Assembly (NCBI RefSeq): GCF_013184495.1
Contig: NZ_JAAOIY010000006.1
Location: 124,001 to 188,000 of the forward strand
From: Sporosarcina jiandibaonis
GTDB taxonomy: Bacteria; Bacillota; Bacilli; Bacillales_A; Planococcaceae
Direction of reading: 5' to 3'
DNA: 64,000 nt
The stretch's first letter is position 1, and every line of letters begins with the position of its first letter. A model generated the notes under the pieces. It did not search any database, was not told the DNA's origin, and saw only the letters and a list, made by a program, of their open reading frames with translations. Made by a program: the position numbers and the translations under genes. Of this stretch, positions 52,773 to 60,798 are shown piece by piece.

Positions 52773-52969
52773 TCGTTTTTCCTCCCGAAGACAAAATAAA
52801 TAATCGAACCAATCAGACTTCCGAAGGTAATGATAAAAATCCACATAATGTACGGTCCATTTGTGCGCTTATTCCGAATGACGTCAATTAGCGCAACAAT
52901 CATCAGGATAAATTGAAGCACGAGTAGCGGAAGGATTAAGTTCCATGGAACATCAGCAAGTTCTGACAT
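52769..52969 (-). CDS. PLDc_N-domain small membrane protein (YxlE-like)
   Basis: A 66-residue protein with two transmembrane helices and the phospholipase-D nuclease N-terminal (PLDc_N) signature DVIRNKRTNGPYIMWIFIITFGSLIGSIIYF in shortened form DVIRNKRTNGPYIMW. In B. subtilis the similar YxlE helps to hold sigma-Y inactive and is cotranscribed with the YxlFG transporter. Its role without sigY is unclear. First gene of the trio. Confidence 0.85.
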   Translation of the reverse strand: MSELADVPWNLILPLLVLQFILMIVALIDVIRNKRTNGPYIMWIFIITFGSLIGSIIYFVFGRKND

Positions 52970-53227
52970 AAGATCAATCCCTTTCTTTCACTATTTTATG
53001 AATCTAGCAAATATATATTTCTTTCTCTCAATATACCACAACTGTTCTATTCAGTATATAACAAAGTGCCCTTTTTTATTACATAAAACATTCTTCTCAA
53101 TTTTTTCCATCGTAACATGAAGCGACTATGGGGGCTAGGATTGGTAAATGATAAGTTTCAAAACATCCAGCAAGTCATTGTTTATCATTCATGGTATACT
53201 GTCATGATGGAACAGGAGGGTTTTCAC

Positions 53228-54139
53228 ATGAAACAATGGATATATCCGTTAATGATCGTCTTTGCGGCGAGCTCTTACGGTATTCTTTCAACAATTATAA
53301 AGCTAGCCATTCATGATGGCTTTACGGCATCTGAGGCCGTAACAAGTCAATACTTTACGGGTTTTGTTCTAGCGGCCCTGATTTATATACTAGTAAATCG
53401 TTCGATACCTAAATTTGGCGGTGGCATGACATTACTTCTCGCCGGATTATTTACTGCGACAACCGGGACTGTATACGGACAAGCCGTCACGTATATGCCC
53501 GCATCAATCGCTGTCGTCATGCTCTTTCAATTTACATGGATTGGAATGTTTCTGGATTGCATCGTAAGCCGCCGTCTGCCAAAACGAATCGAAGTAATTT
53601 CGCTTATTCTTCTATTCGGAGGAACGATTTTTGCAGCAGGCGTCATTGGTGCAGATATTAGCGGGATTCCATGGCAAGGTTGGGCATGGGGCATGGCATC
53701 AGCCGTTAGTTTTTCACTATTCGTTTTGATCAATCAAAAACAAGTGAAAGGCATGGATACGGCAACGCGCTTATTGTTCACGTCATTTTTTGCGTCGGTA
53801 GCAATCTTTTTCTTCCAATCACCTGAAATCGTTTGGAATGGAACACTATTTGGCAGCGGACTTTGGATTTACGGCTTGATTTTAGGCTTCTTCGGAATCG
53901 TTATTCCCATTTATTTATTCTCAATCGCAGTGCCAAAAGTGGGAACGGCCACAGCATCGATATTGAGCGCGATAGAACTTCCGGTTGCCGTTACGGTTTC
54001 GGTACTGTTATTGAGCGAACCCCTTAGTGTTTCTCAAGTTATCGGGATTATCATTATTCTTATCGGAATGACATTGCCCACATATCTTCAGCGGCGGAAA
54101 AATAATAAAATCGTAGGTGAACAAAATGACAGTCATTAG
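53228..54139 (+). CDS. EamA/RhaT-like drug/metabolite transporter (DMT superfamily)
   Basis: Ten-helix exporter of 303 residues made of two EamA halves (about 5-135 and 150-290). SSYGILSTIIKLAIHDGFTASE and the closing ELPVAVTVSVLLLSEPLSVSQ are typical. The ATG at 53228 has AGGAGGG 8 nt upstream; a 37-residue upstream extension is rejected. It overlaps the acetyltransferase gene that follows by 14 nt. Substrate unknown; cotranscription with an acetyltransferase might point to an amino acid or acetylated metabolite. Confidence 0.87.
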   Translation: MKQWIYPLMIVFAASSYGILSTIIKLAIHDGFTASEAVTSQYFTGFVLAALIYILVNRSIPKFGGGMTLLLAGLFTATTGTVYGQAVTYMPASIAVVMLFQFTWIGMFLDCIVSRRLPKRIEVISLILLFGGTIFAAGVIGADISGIPWQGWAWGMASAVSFSLFVLINQKQVKGMDTATRLLFTSFFASVAIFFFQSPEIVWNGTLFGSGLWIYGLILGFFGIVIPIYLFSIAVPKVGTATASILSAIELPVAVTVSVLLLSEPLSVSQVIGIIIILIGMTLPTYLQRRKNNKIVGEQNDSH

Positions 54140-54686
54140 AAAGTCAGTCCCGTCTGACGCAGAAAAAGCGGTTCCGCTTATCATCGATGCGATCGGCGAT
54201 ATCGCAAAGCGGATGACAGGTGAAAATGAACCTTTAGAAATCAAAGAAGGTTTATGTGAATTATTTAGACGCAGCGATAATCCTCATTCTTACTTGTATA
54301 CTTATATCGCGGAAATCGACGGCGATGTCGCGGGAACAATGGTGTTGTATTCCGGAAAAATTGCACCGCAACTCGATAGGAACTTGAGTAAATGGTTAAG
54401 TGAAAAAGGCGCTGAGGTTTCAGAGATTGACCCTGAATCGCTTTCCGATGAGTTATATATTAATACGATTTGCGTCAATCCGGGATTTCGCGGAAAAGGG
54501 ATTGGTTCACAATTACTCAGGTTTGCCGAAGAGGTTGCAAAAGAAACAAACATTTCAAAAGTATCCTTGAATGTGGAAACAGAAAAAGATGCAGCTATCA
54601 GACTTTATAAGCGAAGCGGCTATGAAATCGTTTCGCCTTGGACAATTATCGGTGAACCGTTTTATCATATGGTGAAAATTGTTTAA
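54126..54686 (+). CDS. GNAT family N-acetyltransferase
   Basis: Acetyl-CoA-dependent acetyltransferase of 186 residues. The acetyl-CoA pyrophosphate loop is PGFRGKGIGSQLLRFAEE, followed by the AAIRLYKRSGYE strand motif. The ATG at 54126 is used because TAGGTG stands 6 nt upstream; a GTG three codons earlier has no room for a ribosome site. Translationally coupled to the EamA transporter gene. Substrate unknown. Confidence 0.88.
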   Translation: MTVIRKSVPSDAEKAVPLIIDAIGDIAKRMTGENEPLEIKEGLCELFRRSDNPHSYLYTYIAEIDGDVAGTMVLYSGKIAPQLDRNLSKWLSEKGAEVSEIDPESLSDELYINTICVNPGFRGKGIGSQLLRFAEEVAKETNISKVSLNVETEKDAAIRLYKRSGYEIVSPWTIIGEPFYHMVKIV

Positions 54687-54688
54687 TG

Positions 54689-54719
54689 AAAAACCCCACA
54701 CAAAAATGTGTGGGGTTTT
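54689..54719. terminator. Bidirectional terminator between GNAT and FMN reductase genes
   Basis: AAAACCCCACACA and TGTGTGGGGTTTT around a few bases form a perfect stem with A/T flanks. Confidence 0.93.
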
Positions 54720-54721
54720 GC

Positions 54722-55276
54722 TTATCTTTCCTCTTTATCACTTAGCTCTCTCACAAATCCAACAAACCGCTCCATCACTTCATCCAAAAACTCTAGCGTG
54801 ACTTCATGTTTTAGTTCTCCGTTTTCAAATTTCTTATTAGCAAATCCAATAAGAATTTCATTGCCAGCGGGTGGTAGTGTGATGGCTTGGATGCTCAGTA
54901 GGACTTGTCTCAAATGCAATTGTGCTCGAACAGTTCCAAGCCCGCCTTGGGTGACCCCCATCGGAATTACCGGCTTGCCTTCGATCGGCTTTTCCATTCT
55001 AGATAACCACTCCAACGCATTTTTTAACACACCTGGAATTGACCAATTATATTCGGGTGCACTTATAAGTACCGCATCCGCTTTTGCGATCAACTTCTTA
55101 AATTGTTCGACCTCCCTGGGCGGAGCGACTTCGTTGTCTTCATTGTAATAAGGCAAGGTTCCAATTTCCGCAATATCAAGATCAAAAAGCGTGCTATATC
55201 TTTCTTTAATCGTCTTCACCAACTGCATATTAAATGAATCTTTTCGAAGGCTTCCGACCAATGCTACTATCTTCAT
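54722..55276 (-). CDS. NADPH-dependent FMN reductase (azoreductase/YhdA type)
   Basis: Flavodoxin-fold oxidoreductase of 184 residues. The FMN phosphate loop is GSLRKDSFNMQL, the SAPEYNWSIPGVLKNALEWLS segment binds the isoalloxazine ring and GVTQGGLGTVRAQLHLRQVL completes the family signature. Likely reduces FMN, quinones or azo dyes. The ATG at 55276 has AGGAG 7 nt upstream. Monocistronic. Confidence 0.92.
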   Translation of the reverse strand: MKIVALVGSLRKDSFNMQLVKTIKERYSTLFDLDIAEIGTLPYYNEDNEVAPPREVEQFKKLIAKADAVLISAPEYNWSIPGVLKNALEWLSRMEKPIEGKPVIPMGVTQGGLGTVRAQLHLRQVLLSIQAITLPPAGNEILIGFANKKFENGELKHEVTLEFLDEVMERFVGFVRELSDKEER

Positions 55277-55357
55277 AACCAATCTCCTCTTTCACCCTAA
55301 TTTAATATCCAGTATGTACAATAATTCATTCGCGTAGTAATAAATATATTTATTCCC

Positions 55358-55388
55358 GAAAACTTTTCAGGCTTGCCGAGGGTATATA
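55358..55388 (+). promoter_or_regulatory. Candidate autoregulated ECF promoter
   Basis: GAAAAC with a following TTTT and a GGTATA box about 18 bases later resembles the -35 (TGAAAC) and -10 (CGTA/GTATA) pattern of ECF promoters, 50 nt before the sigma-factor gene. The -10 does not match a single group closely. Confidence 0.4.
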
Positions 55389-55435
55389 TAGTAAGAGCAA
55401 CAAAGTTCCGTTTTTCCGAAAGGAGTGAGTGTCTC

Positions 55436-55966
55436 ATGGAAATAGACGAATGGATTGTCACGATAAAAAACGGCGACAAGGAATCATTCCGCCATTTTTA
55501 TAACGCTTATTCGGAGTCTGCCATCCGAACAGCCAACGCCATTACACGCAATCGAGAAAAAGCAAAAGATGCTGTACAGGAGACTTTCATACGCGTCTAT
55601 CGCCAAATCAGTAGCTATAATTCCGAATTGCCATTTGATCCGTGGTTTTATCGAATATTGTCGAATGAATGCCTGCGATTGTTGAAGAAAGAGGCGCCTC
55701 TTTCAAAATTCGCTCCTGATTTAGAAAATGATCCGTCATTATCGGGAGAATCTTTCGATCAGCTATCCGATTTATACGCCATAATCCAATCGCTAGATGA
55801 TGCACACCGAATCCCACTCATTTTAAAATATGTAAAAGGATTTAGTGAAAAAGAAATTGCAACAATACTTTCGTTGAACCAAAACACAGTAAAATCACGG
55901 CTGTTTAAAGGTAGGAAACGACTGAAAGAACAGTTGAATCCGGCCGGAAAGGAGGATTCATTATAA
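55436..55966 (+). CDS. ECF-type RNA polymerase sigma factor
   Basis: A 176-residue extracytoplasmic-function sigma factor. Region 2 includes AKDAVQETFIRVYRQI and FDPWFYRILSNECLRLLKK; region 4 has LILKYVKGFSEKEIATILSLNQNTVKSRLFKGRKRLKE. The ATG at 55436 follows AAAGGAGTGAG. It overlaps the anti-sigma gene by one base. No ferric, antibiotic or cell-wall target genes are adjacent that would tell its regulon. Confidence 0.93.
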   Translation: MEIDEWIVTIKNGDKESFRHFYNAYSESAIRTANAITRNREKAKDAVQETFIRVYRQISSYNSELPFDPWFYRILSNECLRLLKKEAPLSKFAPDLENDPSLSGESFDQLSDLYAIIQSLDDAHRIPLILKYVKGFSEKEIATILSLNQNTVKSRLFKGRKRLKEQLNPAGKEDSL

Positions 55967-56712
55967 TGAGCGATTTCGACAAGCGAGTAAAAGATGAACT
56001 CCATAAACGAACCACTGAAGAGTCAAACGGGTTGAAGGATGAAATATGGAATGAGCTCGAGAAGAAATTATTTAACGAAGAAAGAGGAGACGTGAGGAAA
56101 TTGAAAAAGAAAGGCCGTATTATTTCAGTGATTGGTGTCATTGCAGCCGGTCTGCTTATCGCATTGAGTTTACAAACCGATACGGGCAGCGCATTTATTA
56201 AAAGTGTGAAGGATATGTTTGCACCAGAAAAAGAAATTACGCAAGGGACCGAAGGACAAGACGAGGAAACCGAGGTCCATTTAAATGAAGGAAAAGATTC
56301 CGAGTACATTATCTATGTCGACGAAACTCGCTATAAAATGATAAAAGGCGAAGACTCGGACGTCATTACGACAATAGAACCCCTTCCAGAAAAGTACCCG
56401 GAAGTGAAAATGGAAATAACACAAGTGGCGAATGAAAAACCAGAAGATCTCGTAAAGAAAATCGAAGCCGAATTGAAAGCAGATTTTCCTGAACTACGTG
56501 AAATTGAAAATGTTACCAAACCAGTGGAAGGCTATTTACTCCACGGCATAAACGGCAGTGAATGGGACTCAAATGTTGTACATTTGTATGTAATTAGTAA
56601 CGGAAACGAAGGAAGTTTTGTTATCAGGGAAGATTATTTCCTTGAAGCCGCGGAAGGTCACGGCGCTAGGTTCCACTTTATGCTTGAGAGTTTTGAGATT
56701 GTGGAAGAATAA
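55966..56712 (+). CDS. Membrane-bound anti-sigma factor of the adjacent ECF sigma
   Basis: A 248-residue protein with an N-terminal cytoplasmic domain (about 1-45), a single transmembrane helix at 50-67 (ISVIGVIAAGLLIALSL) and an external C-terminal domain of about 170 residues, predicted beta-rich. I do not recognise a named extracellular domain; part of it (VYVDETRYKMIKGEDSD in outline) may be a DUF4367-like domain. Position directly after the sigma gene with overlapping stop and start codons is the usual sign of a cognate anti-sigma factor. Confidence 0.8.
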   Translation: MSDFDKRVKDELHKRTTEESNGLKDEIWNELEKKLFNEERGDVRKLKKKGRIISVIGVIAAGLLIALSLQTDTGSAFIKSVKDMFAPEKEITQGTEGQDEETEVHLNEGKDSEYIIYVDETRYKMIKGEDSDVITTIEPLPEKYPEVKMEITQVANEKPEDLVKKIEAELKADFPELREIENVTKPVEGYLLHGINGSEWDSNVVHLYVISNGNEGSFVIREDYFLEAAEGHGARFHFMLESFEIVEE

Positions 56713-56719
56713 AAAAATG

Positions 56720-56758
56720 GAGGGTGCGTAAGCCAAAATGGTTTTGCACTCTTTTTCG
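56720..56758 (+). terminator. Terminator after the ECF sigma/anti-sigma unit
   Basis: AGGGTGC pairs with GCACTCT and encloses AAGCC/GGTTT, followed by five T residues. Confidence 0.82.
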
Positions 56759-56781
56759 TTAACTTTTATAAATAGCGTTTT

Positions 56782-57168
56782 TTAAATGAGCTTTATATCT
56801 TTTCTATCTTCAAATATTTCCACTTCATTTTTCGGGACCCATTTTTCGTAATAATACTTATCCGTTCTCTCTAAACCTAATTTTTGAGCAAATTTCGTGT
56901 TTGAAGTGCCTACATAATATTTATCCTTATCCTCATTTGAAACATTAATAATTTCGCCTTTAAATTTCCCTTTGGTAGTGACTTGATAACAATTAATTAA
57001 TTCACTAGGTTTGACCCTCTTGCTATACACGCCATTCCTATATTTATCTACAAACCCTTCTTTTATCATATGAGGATTTTCAGAAACAATTAATAAATTC
57101 CCTTCCATATCGCTTGTAAATTCAAATTCTCTATTTTTATATATACAATACTCCCCATTTCTAATCAT
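56782..57168 (-). CDS. Hypothetical protein at the end of the LXG island, possible immunity factor
   Basis: A 128-residue soluble protein, rich in lysine and tyrosine, of no family I recognise. It is distantly similar to the product at 48991-49407 (shared K/R-x-G-x(8)-E-F-E start, GFV near 38, EL-x3-Y-x-V near 60, EIFEDR near the end). It begins 6 nt after the stop of a C-terminally truncated membrane-protein paralogue and is translated from a GAGGTGAG site, so it is the last gene of the array. Position and size fit an immunity or accessory protein; this is inference. Confidence 0.6.
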   Translation of the reverse strand: MIRNGEYCIYKNREFEFTSDMEGNLLIVSENPHMIKEGFVDKYRNGVYSKRVKPSELINCYQVTTKGKFKGEIINVSNEDKDKYYVGTSNTKFAQKLGLERTDKYYYEKWVPKNEVEIFEDRKDIKLI

Positions 57169-57174
57169 TCTTTC

Positions 57175-57684
57175 TCACCTCACAATGATCTGTTCCCTTT
57201 TCCCACTAGGTTTTTCTATTTCTGGTTTCAGGTTATTTATCCACTTAATTAATATGATAATATGAAGAATAAATCCACTGATCAAAACAGTTATAACTAG
57301 AGGTAGGAAGGAGTGATATCTTCCCTCGTCTTTGCTAAACATTAAAACCATAAGAAATGGATCTAGTGCTGCCTTATACGTGAAAACCACCATACCAACA
57401 CTTAACAGCTTTTGACTAAAAGCGTTATTCCACCAACAAAGTAAGAGTACAAGCAAATGGATAATGAACAAAACCGCTTCAGCGTAGTAAATCCTGTGCC
57501 AACCAGTAGATAGTGTATCCCAGCCAACAGTATTGGCATTTGCAACAGCCAACGATATACCTACGAAAATACCAGAAGCAATAAACAGACCAATAAGATA
57601 GACCCTCATCCCAGATATCGTCAGTCTGCCATCTATTAGTTCTTCTTTAATAGCTGAAAAACTTTCTTCCGATAATTTACCCAT
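57175..57684 (-). CDS. Truncated member of the island's membrane-protein family (paralogue 1)
   Basis: A 169-residue protein nearly identical over its first ~150 residues to the protein at 58902-59624: shared MGKLSEESFSAIK, ANANTVGWDTLSTGWH and KLLSVGMVVFTYKAALDP stretches. It has four predicted helices and ends soon after the KWINNL segment, so the last two helices of the family are missing. The join lies where the downstream orphan gene begins, suggesting deletion or recombination. The ATG at 57684 has GGGGTGAT upstream. Whether the short form works is unknown. Confidence 0.75.
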   Translation of the reverse strand: MGKLSEESFSAIKEELIDGRLTISGMRVYLIGLFIASGIFVGISLAVANANTVGWDTLSTGWHRIYYAEAVLFIIHLLVLLLCWWNNAFSQKLLSVGMVVFTYKAALDPFLMVLMFSKDEGRYHSFLPLVITVLISGFILHIIILIKWINNLKPEIEKPSGKREQIIVR

Positions 57685-57718
57685 CAATATCACCCCGATT
57701 TTGTAATGCTGATTAACA

Positions 57719-57780
57719 AACAGGGATATGCCCACCTAATTTTGGAGTGAAAATCCCAGAATTAAGTAACATACCCCCTG
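57719..57780. repeat. Duplicated intergenic hairpin, copy 1
   Basis: CAGGGATATG and CATACCCCCTG form an outer stem around an inner inverted repeat. The same element, slightly changed, occurs at 59680-59742, also just upstream of a membrane-protein paralogue. It may be a terminator of the preceding gene copied with the module. Confidence 0.65.
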
Positions 57781-57792
57781 CTTACCAATCTT

Positions 57793-58089
57793 TTATTTGG
57801 CCGATTCAAATGTAAAATTATCGAATTTCATTACTTCTAGTTGTTTAAAATCATCAGCATCATCTACTTAAACCATTGTATTAAGCCCCATATAATAAGT
57901 GTATTTTCCAAAAGCAGGCTCATTAGCCATCTCTTCAACTGTAAAGATTACCAGACTTGTACTATACACTTCTTGATTTCCTATATTACTTCTTAAACTA
58001 AAGGCATGTTTGAACCAATCTTCATGCGGTATTATTTCTTCAACGCAAATAGCGTTCTGAATGACTAATGCCTCTTCCCTAACAACCAT
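57793..58089 (-). pseudogene. Decayed DUF5085-type gene with in-frame stop
   Basis: From an ATG at 58089 the product matches the 147-residue protein at 60799-61242 closely (VREEALVIQNAICVEEIIPHE; NEPAFGKYTYYMGLNT), but it ends at a TAA (57868-57870). The same frame goes on for 24 further codons (VDDADDFKQLEVMKF ...) that still match the intact copy, then stops at 57793. The C-terminal half is missing. It is therefore a nonsense mutation in an already truncated copy. It starts 23 nt into the 3' end of the upstream paralogue, overlapping no part of it. Confidence 0.8.
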
Positions 58090-58111
58090 TATGTTTCCAT
58101 CTTTTCTATTT

Positions 58112-58828
58112 TTACTTATCAAAATTCCTTACCAAAAATGAAGGGTATTTAAAAATGCAATACATGGCAATCAAAAACTCAACAGCAGCAATTAATAGAC
58201 CAAATGAGACAACTGTTACAAGAAACACCCCAAAACCAAGTTCGTAATCCCCTAGCAAACCATTTTTAATCACCGTGGATGTTAATGCTGTTAACAGGAA
58301 AATGGCTGGAAATAATATGATAAACTTCGAGTCTTTTTTCCCTTTTGATTTTCCAACTTTGTTGTTTTTCTGTTTCAAACTATTTATCCACTTAAACAAG
58401 ACGGTTAGATGAATTATTATTCCGATCAATAAAATAATTAATACCACCGGTAAATACGCGTCATACATTCCTCTATCTTTACTAAACATTAATATCACCA
58501 GATAAGAATCCAACACGGCCTTGTACGTAAACAATACCATCCCAACACTTAACAGCTTTTGAATAAAAGTATTATTCCACAATAAGAGTATCAACAGCAA
58601 ATGTAGACTAAATAAAACTGCTTCAATATAGTAGATTGTATGCCATTTTGCAGACAACGTATCCCACCCTATTGTATTAAGGTGTGCAGCAAAAAAAGAT
58701 ATCCCAACTACTATTCCAGAATAAAAAAATATGCCAATTAGGTATTCCCTCATTCCCGACACTGTTAATCTTCCATCGTGTATTTCACCTTTAATTGCTG
58801 CAAAACTTGCTTCGGATAATTTAGTCAT
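58112..58828 (-). CDS. Six-helix membrane protein of the LXG island (paralogue 2)
   Basis: A 238-residue membrane protein with an N-terminal soluble helix (MTKLSEASFAAIKGEIHDG), about six hydrophobic segments (near 27-47, 65-85, 90-110, 120-145, 165-185 and 195-220), and a basic loop KKQNNK-KGKK before the last two. The family marks AHLNTIGWDTLSAKWH and MFSKDRG are kept. No Pfam family comes to mind. It is more diverged from paralogues 1 and 3 than they are from each other. The ATG at 58828 follows AGGTGG by 8 nt. Confidence 0.75.
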   Translation of the reverse strand: MTKLSEASFAAIKGEIHDGRLTVSGMREYLIGIFFYSGIVVGISFFAAHLNTIGWDTLSAKWHTIYYIEAVLFSLHLLLILLLWNNTFIQKLLSVGMVLFTYKAVLDSYLVILMFSKDRGMYDAYLPVVLIILLIGIIIHLTVLFKWINSLKQKNNKVGKSKGKKDSKFIILFPAIFLLTALTSTVIKNGLLGDYELGFGVFLVTVVSFGLLIAAVEFLIAMYCIFKYPSFLVRNFDK

Positions 58829-58901
58829 GAATATAACCACCTAACATTACAATCTTTTGAAACTGAACAATTGTAACCGATGTATCATTTTTCTTCTTTC
58901 T

Positions 58902-59624
58902 CTACTTAATATTAAAATTTTTCACAGAAAATGAGGGATATCTAAAAATGCAATACATTGCAATAATAAATTCACAAGCGCCGATTAACAGGCCAAGATA
59001 CATTACAGTCATAATAAATACAACAAAAACAAGTTCATAATCTCCTAGTATACCGTTTTTAATTACCAGAGTTGTTAGTGCGGTTAGTAAAAGGATTACT
59101 GGAAATAATATGAGATGCTTCGAATCTTTTTTCACATTTGACTTTCTTCCATTCCCAGTTTTCGGTCTTAGGCTGTTTATCCATTTATCTAACACAACTA
59201 TATGAAGTATCAATCCGCTAGCTAAGATAATAAGAGTAATCGGTAAATATAAATGATAATTACCTTCATCTTTACTAAACATTAACACCGTAAGATAAGG
59301 ATCCAATGCCGCCTTATACGTGAAAACCACCATACCAACACTTAACAGCTTTTGACTAAAAGCATTATTCCACCAACAGAGTAAGAGTACAAGCAAATGA
59401 ATACCGAACAAAACCGCTTCGGCGTAGTAAATCCTGTGCCAACCAGTAGATAGTGTATGCCAGCCGACTGTATTAGCATTGGCTACAGCTAATGACACGC
59501 CTACAAAAAGAGCCGACATAAAAAACAGACCAATAAGATAGCTCCTCATCCCAGACATCGTCAATCTGCCATCTATTAGTTCTCCTTTGATAGCAGAAAA
59601 ACTTTCTTCCGATAACTTTCCCAT
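58902..59624 (-). CDS. Six-helix membrane protein of the LXG island (paralogue 3)
   Basis: A 240-residue integral membrane protein of the same family as paralogues 1, 2 and 4. Its DNA is very like that of paralogue 1 across the shared part, with long stretches differing by single bases, so the two are recent copies. The ATG at 59624 has GAGGTGA 5 nt upstream, and a hairpin element stands 56 nt upstream. Like the others it may protect the membrane against a pore-forming LXG effector; this is inference from position and topology. Confidence 0.75.
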   Translation of the reverse strand: MGKLSEESFSAIKGELIDGRLTMSGMRSYLIGLFFMSALFVGVSLAVANANTVGWHTLSTGWHRIYYAEAVLFGIHLLVLLLCWWNNAFSQKLLSVGMVVFTYKAALDPYLTVLMFSKDEGNYHLYLPITLIILASGLILHIVVLDKWINSLRPKTGNGRKSNVKKDSKHLILFPVILLLTALTTLVIKNGILGDYELVFVVFIMTVMYLGLLIGACEFIIAMYCIFRYPSFSVKNFNIK

Positions 59625-59679
59625 TAATTTCACCTCAACTTTGAGGATTGTTGATTCCGTCTAGCACCATTTAAACAAA

Positions 59680-59742
59680 ACAGGGATATGTCGCTCCTAA
59701 TTTTGAAGTTAAAAATCCAAATTAAGGTAACATATCCCCCTG
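59680..59742. repeat. Duplicated intergenic hairpin, copy 2
   Basis: CAGGGATATGT-type outer arms pair with ACATATCCCCCTG, enclosing CCTAATTTT/AAATTAAGG. On the minus strand it ends in TTTTGTTT, so it can act as a terminator for the gene at 59795-60217 while sitting just before paralogue 3. It matches the copy at 57719-57780. Confidence 0.7.
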
Positions 59743-59794
59743 CCAACTATCTTCATTTCTTATTTATGTATTTTCTATTGAATCACTTATGTCT

Positions 59795-60217
59795 TCATAT
59801 AAAGCTATTTGTTTCTACTACTTGTAAAACATTCGGTAGGTTTCTCTTATGCCAACCTGCACCTATCATTATTTTATTTAATTTAAATCCTGCGTTTCCT
59901 GCTGGCGTTTCAATTGTAAGGCGATGGTGGGTTAACTTACTTTTCAAATCTAGTTTATTAATTTGTTCTTTTGGAATAAATGCATGCTCTCCCTCCACTA
60001 TTTTCCCAGTAACATTATCTATTGCTAGAATAGCAATCCCCTTATCTGATAAATTAATAACATTATATTTCGTCGAGAGAACCGACGCTGCACCAAATAA
60101 AATATAGTCCAATGTGGAAGGCATGGTTATTCCAAAAACCGTATGATTCTCACCTGATGGATCAAATAAATCGTGCTCCTTTAAATAACTAACAATCTGT
60201 TCTTCTTTTAATAACAT
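59795..60217 (-). CDS. Hypothetical protein of the LXG island (PH-domain-like)
   Basis: A 140-residue soluble protein. Strands of the type KYNVINLSDKGIAILAIDN and KSKLTHHRLTIETPAGNAGFKL suggest a bacterial PH-like beta sandwich, but I cannot name the family. GGAGG lies 7 nt before the ATG. It lies between DUF5085-type genes and a membrane paralogue. Proteins of this size are often encoded in LXG islands without a known role. Confidence 0.65.
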   Translation of the reverse strand: MLLKEEQIVSYLKEHDLFDPSGENHTVFGITMPSTLDYILFGAASVLSTKYNVINLSDKGIAILAIDNVTGKIVEGEHAFIPKEQINKLDLKSKLTHHRLTIETPAGNAGFKLNKIMIGAGWHKRNLPNVLQVVETNSFI

Positions 60218-60280
60218 TTTAAAACCTCCATTTTATAATTATCTGACGCTGAATTATCTTGATTTAATTCGAATAAAATA

Positions 60281-60790
60281 TTACTGATCAAACATGCCTA
60301 ATAAAGTATCCCAGCTTCTTGCTTCCTTCTCAAAAAATTCATCATCGTTTTCTGAAAAAACTTTTGCTTTTAATTCTACCCACTGCATCTCGTCGTCCCC
60401 TCTCATTACATGAAATATCGGGGAGACTATCTTATACTCATTATCAATAGCATATTGCAGTAATTTTTGATAAGCAAACTCTGTATCAACTTCAAAGTTA
60501 CCTTTTACTCTCGTCATTAGCATCTGATCGATATAAAAATAGCTTTGAAAATGTAAATCCATGTCTTTGGGCACATAAGATTGCTCTACTGGCATATAAA
60601 TATCAATCACCATAATCTCATCTAAAGGAATATTGTTTAATGCATAAAACAGTGGCCCTGTTACTGTTAATTTTGCCCGTACCAATTTGTCATTGAAGTC
60701 TTCCAACGCCCTTTGAAATTGACTATAATGAATCTCATATGTGTGCCAGACAACATTTTTATACATAATTGTTTCATATTCCATAATCAT
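60281..60790 (-). CDS. DUF5085-like protein (second type)
   Basis: A 169-residue soluble protein with an alpha/beta pattern resembling the GyrI-like fold: an N-terminal strand (MYKNVVWHTYEIH), helix, strands (EIMVIDIYMPV), and a second half FEVDTEFAYQKLLQYAIDN helix and IVSPIFHVM strand. It is arranged like the 147-residue protein encoded just upstream (8-nt gap) and the two probably form a pair. DUF5085 proteins typically accompany LXG genes; function unknown. Confidence 0.65.
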   Translation of the reverse strand: MIMEYETIMYKNVVWHTYEIHYSQFQRALEDFNDKLVRAKLTVTGPLFYALNNIPLDEIMVIDIYMPVEQSYVPKDMDLHFQSYFYIDQMLMTRVKGNFEVDTEFAYQKLLQYAIDNEYKIVSPIFHVMRGDDEMQWVELKAKVFSENDDEFFEKEARSWDTLLGMFDQ

Positions 60791-60798
60791 TACTAAAT

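Noticed and set aside
57868-58122. Intact 84-residue gene
   Set aside because: The frame continues past the stop with homology to the full DUF5085 protein, so it is a decayed copy.
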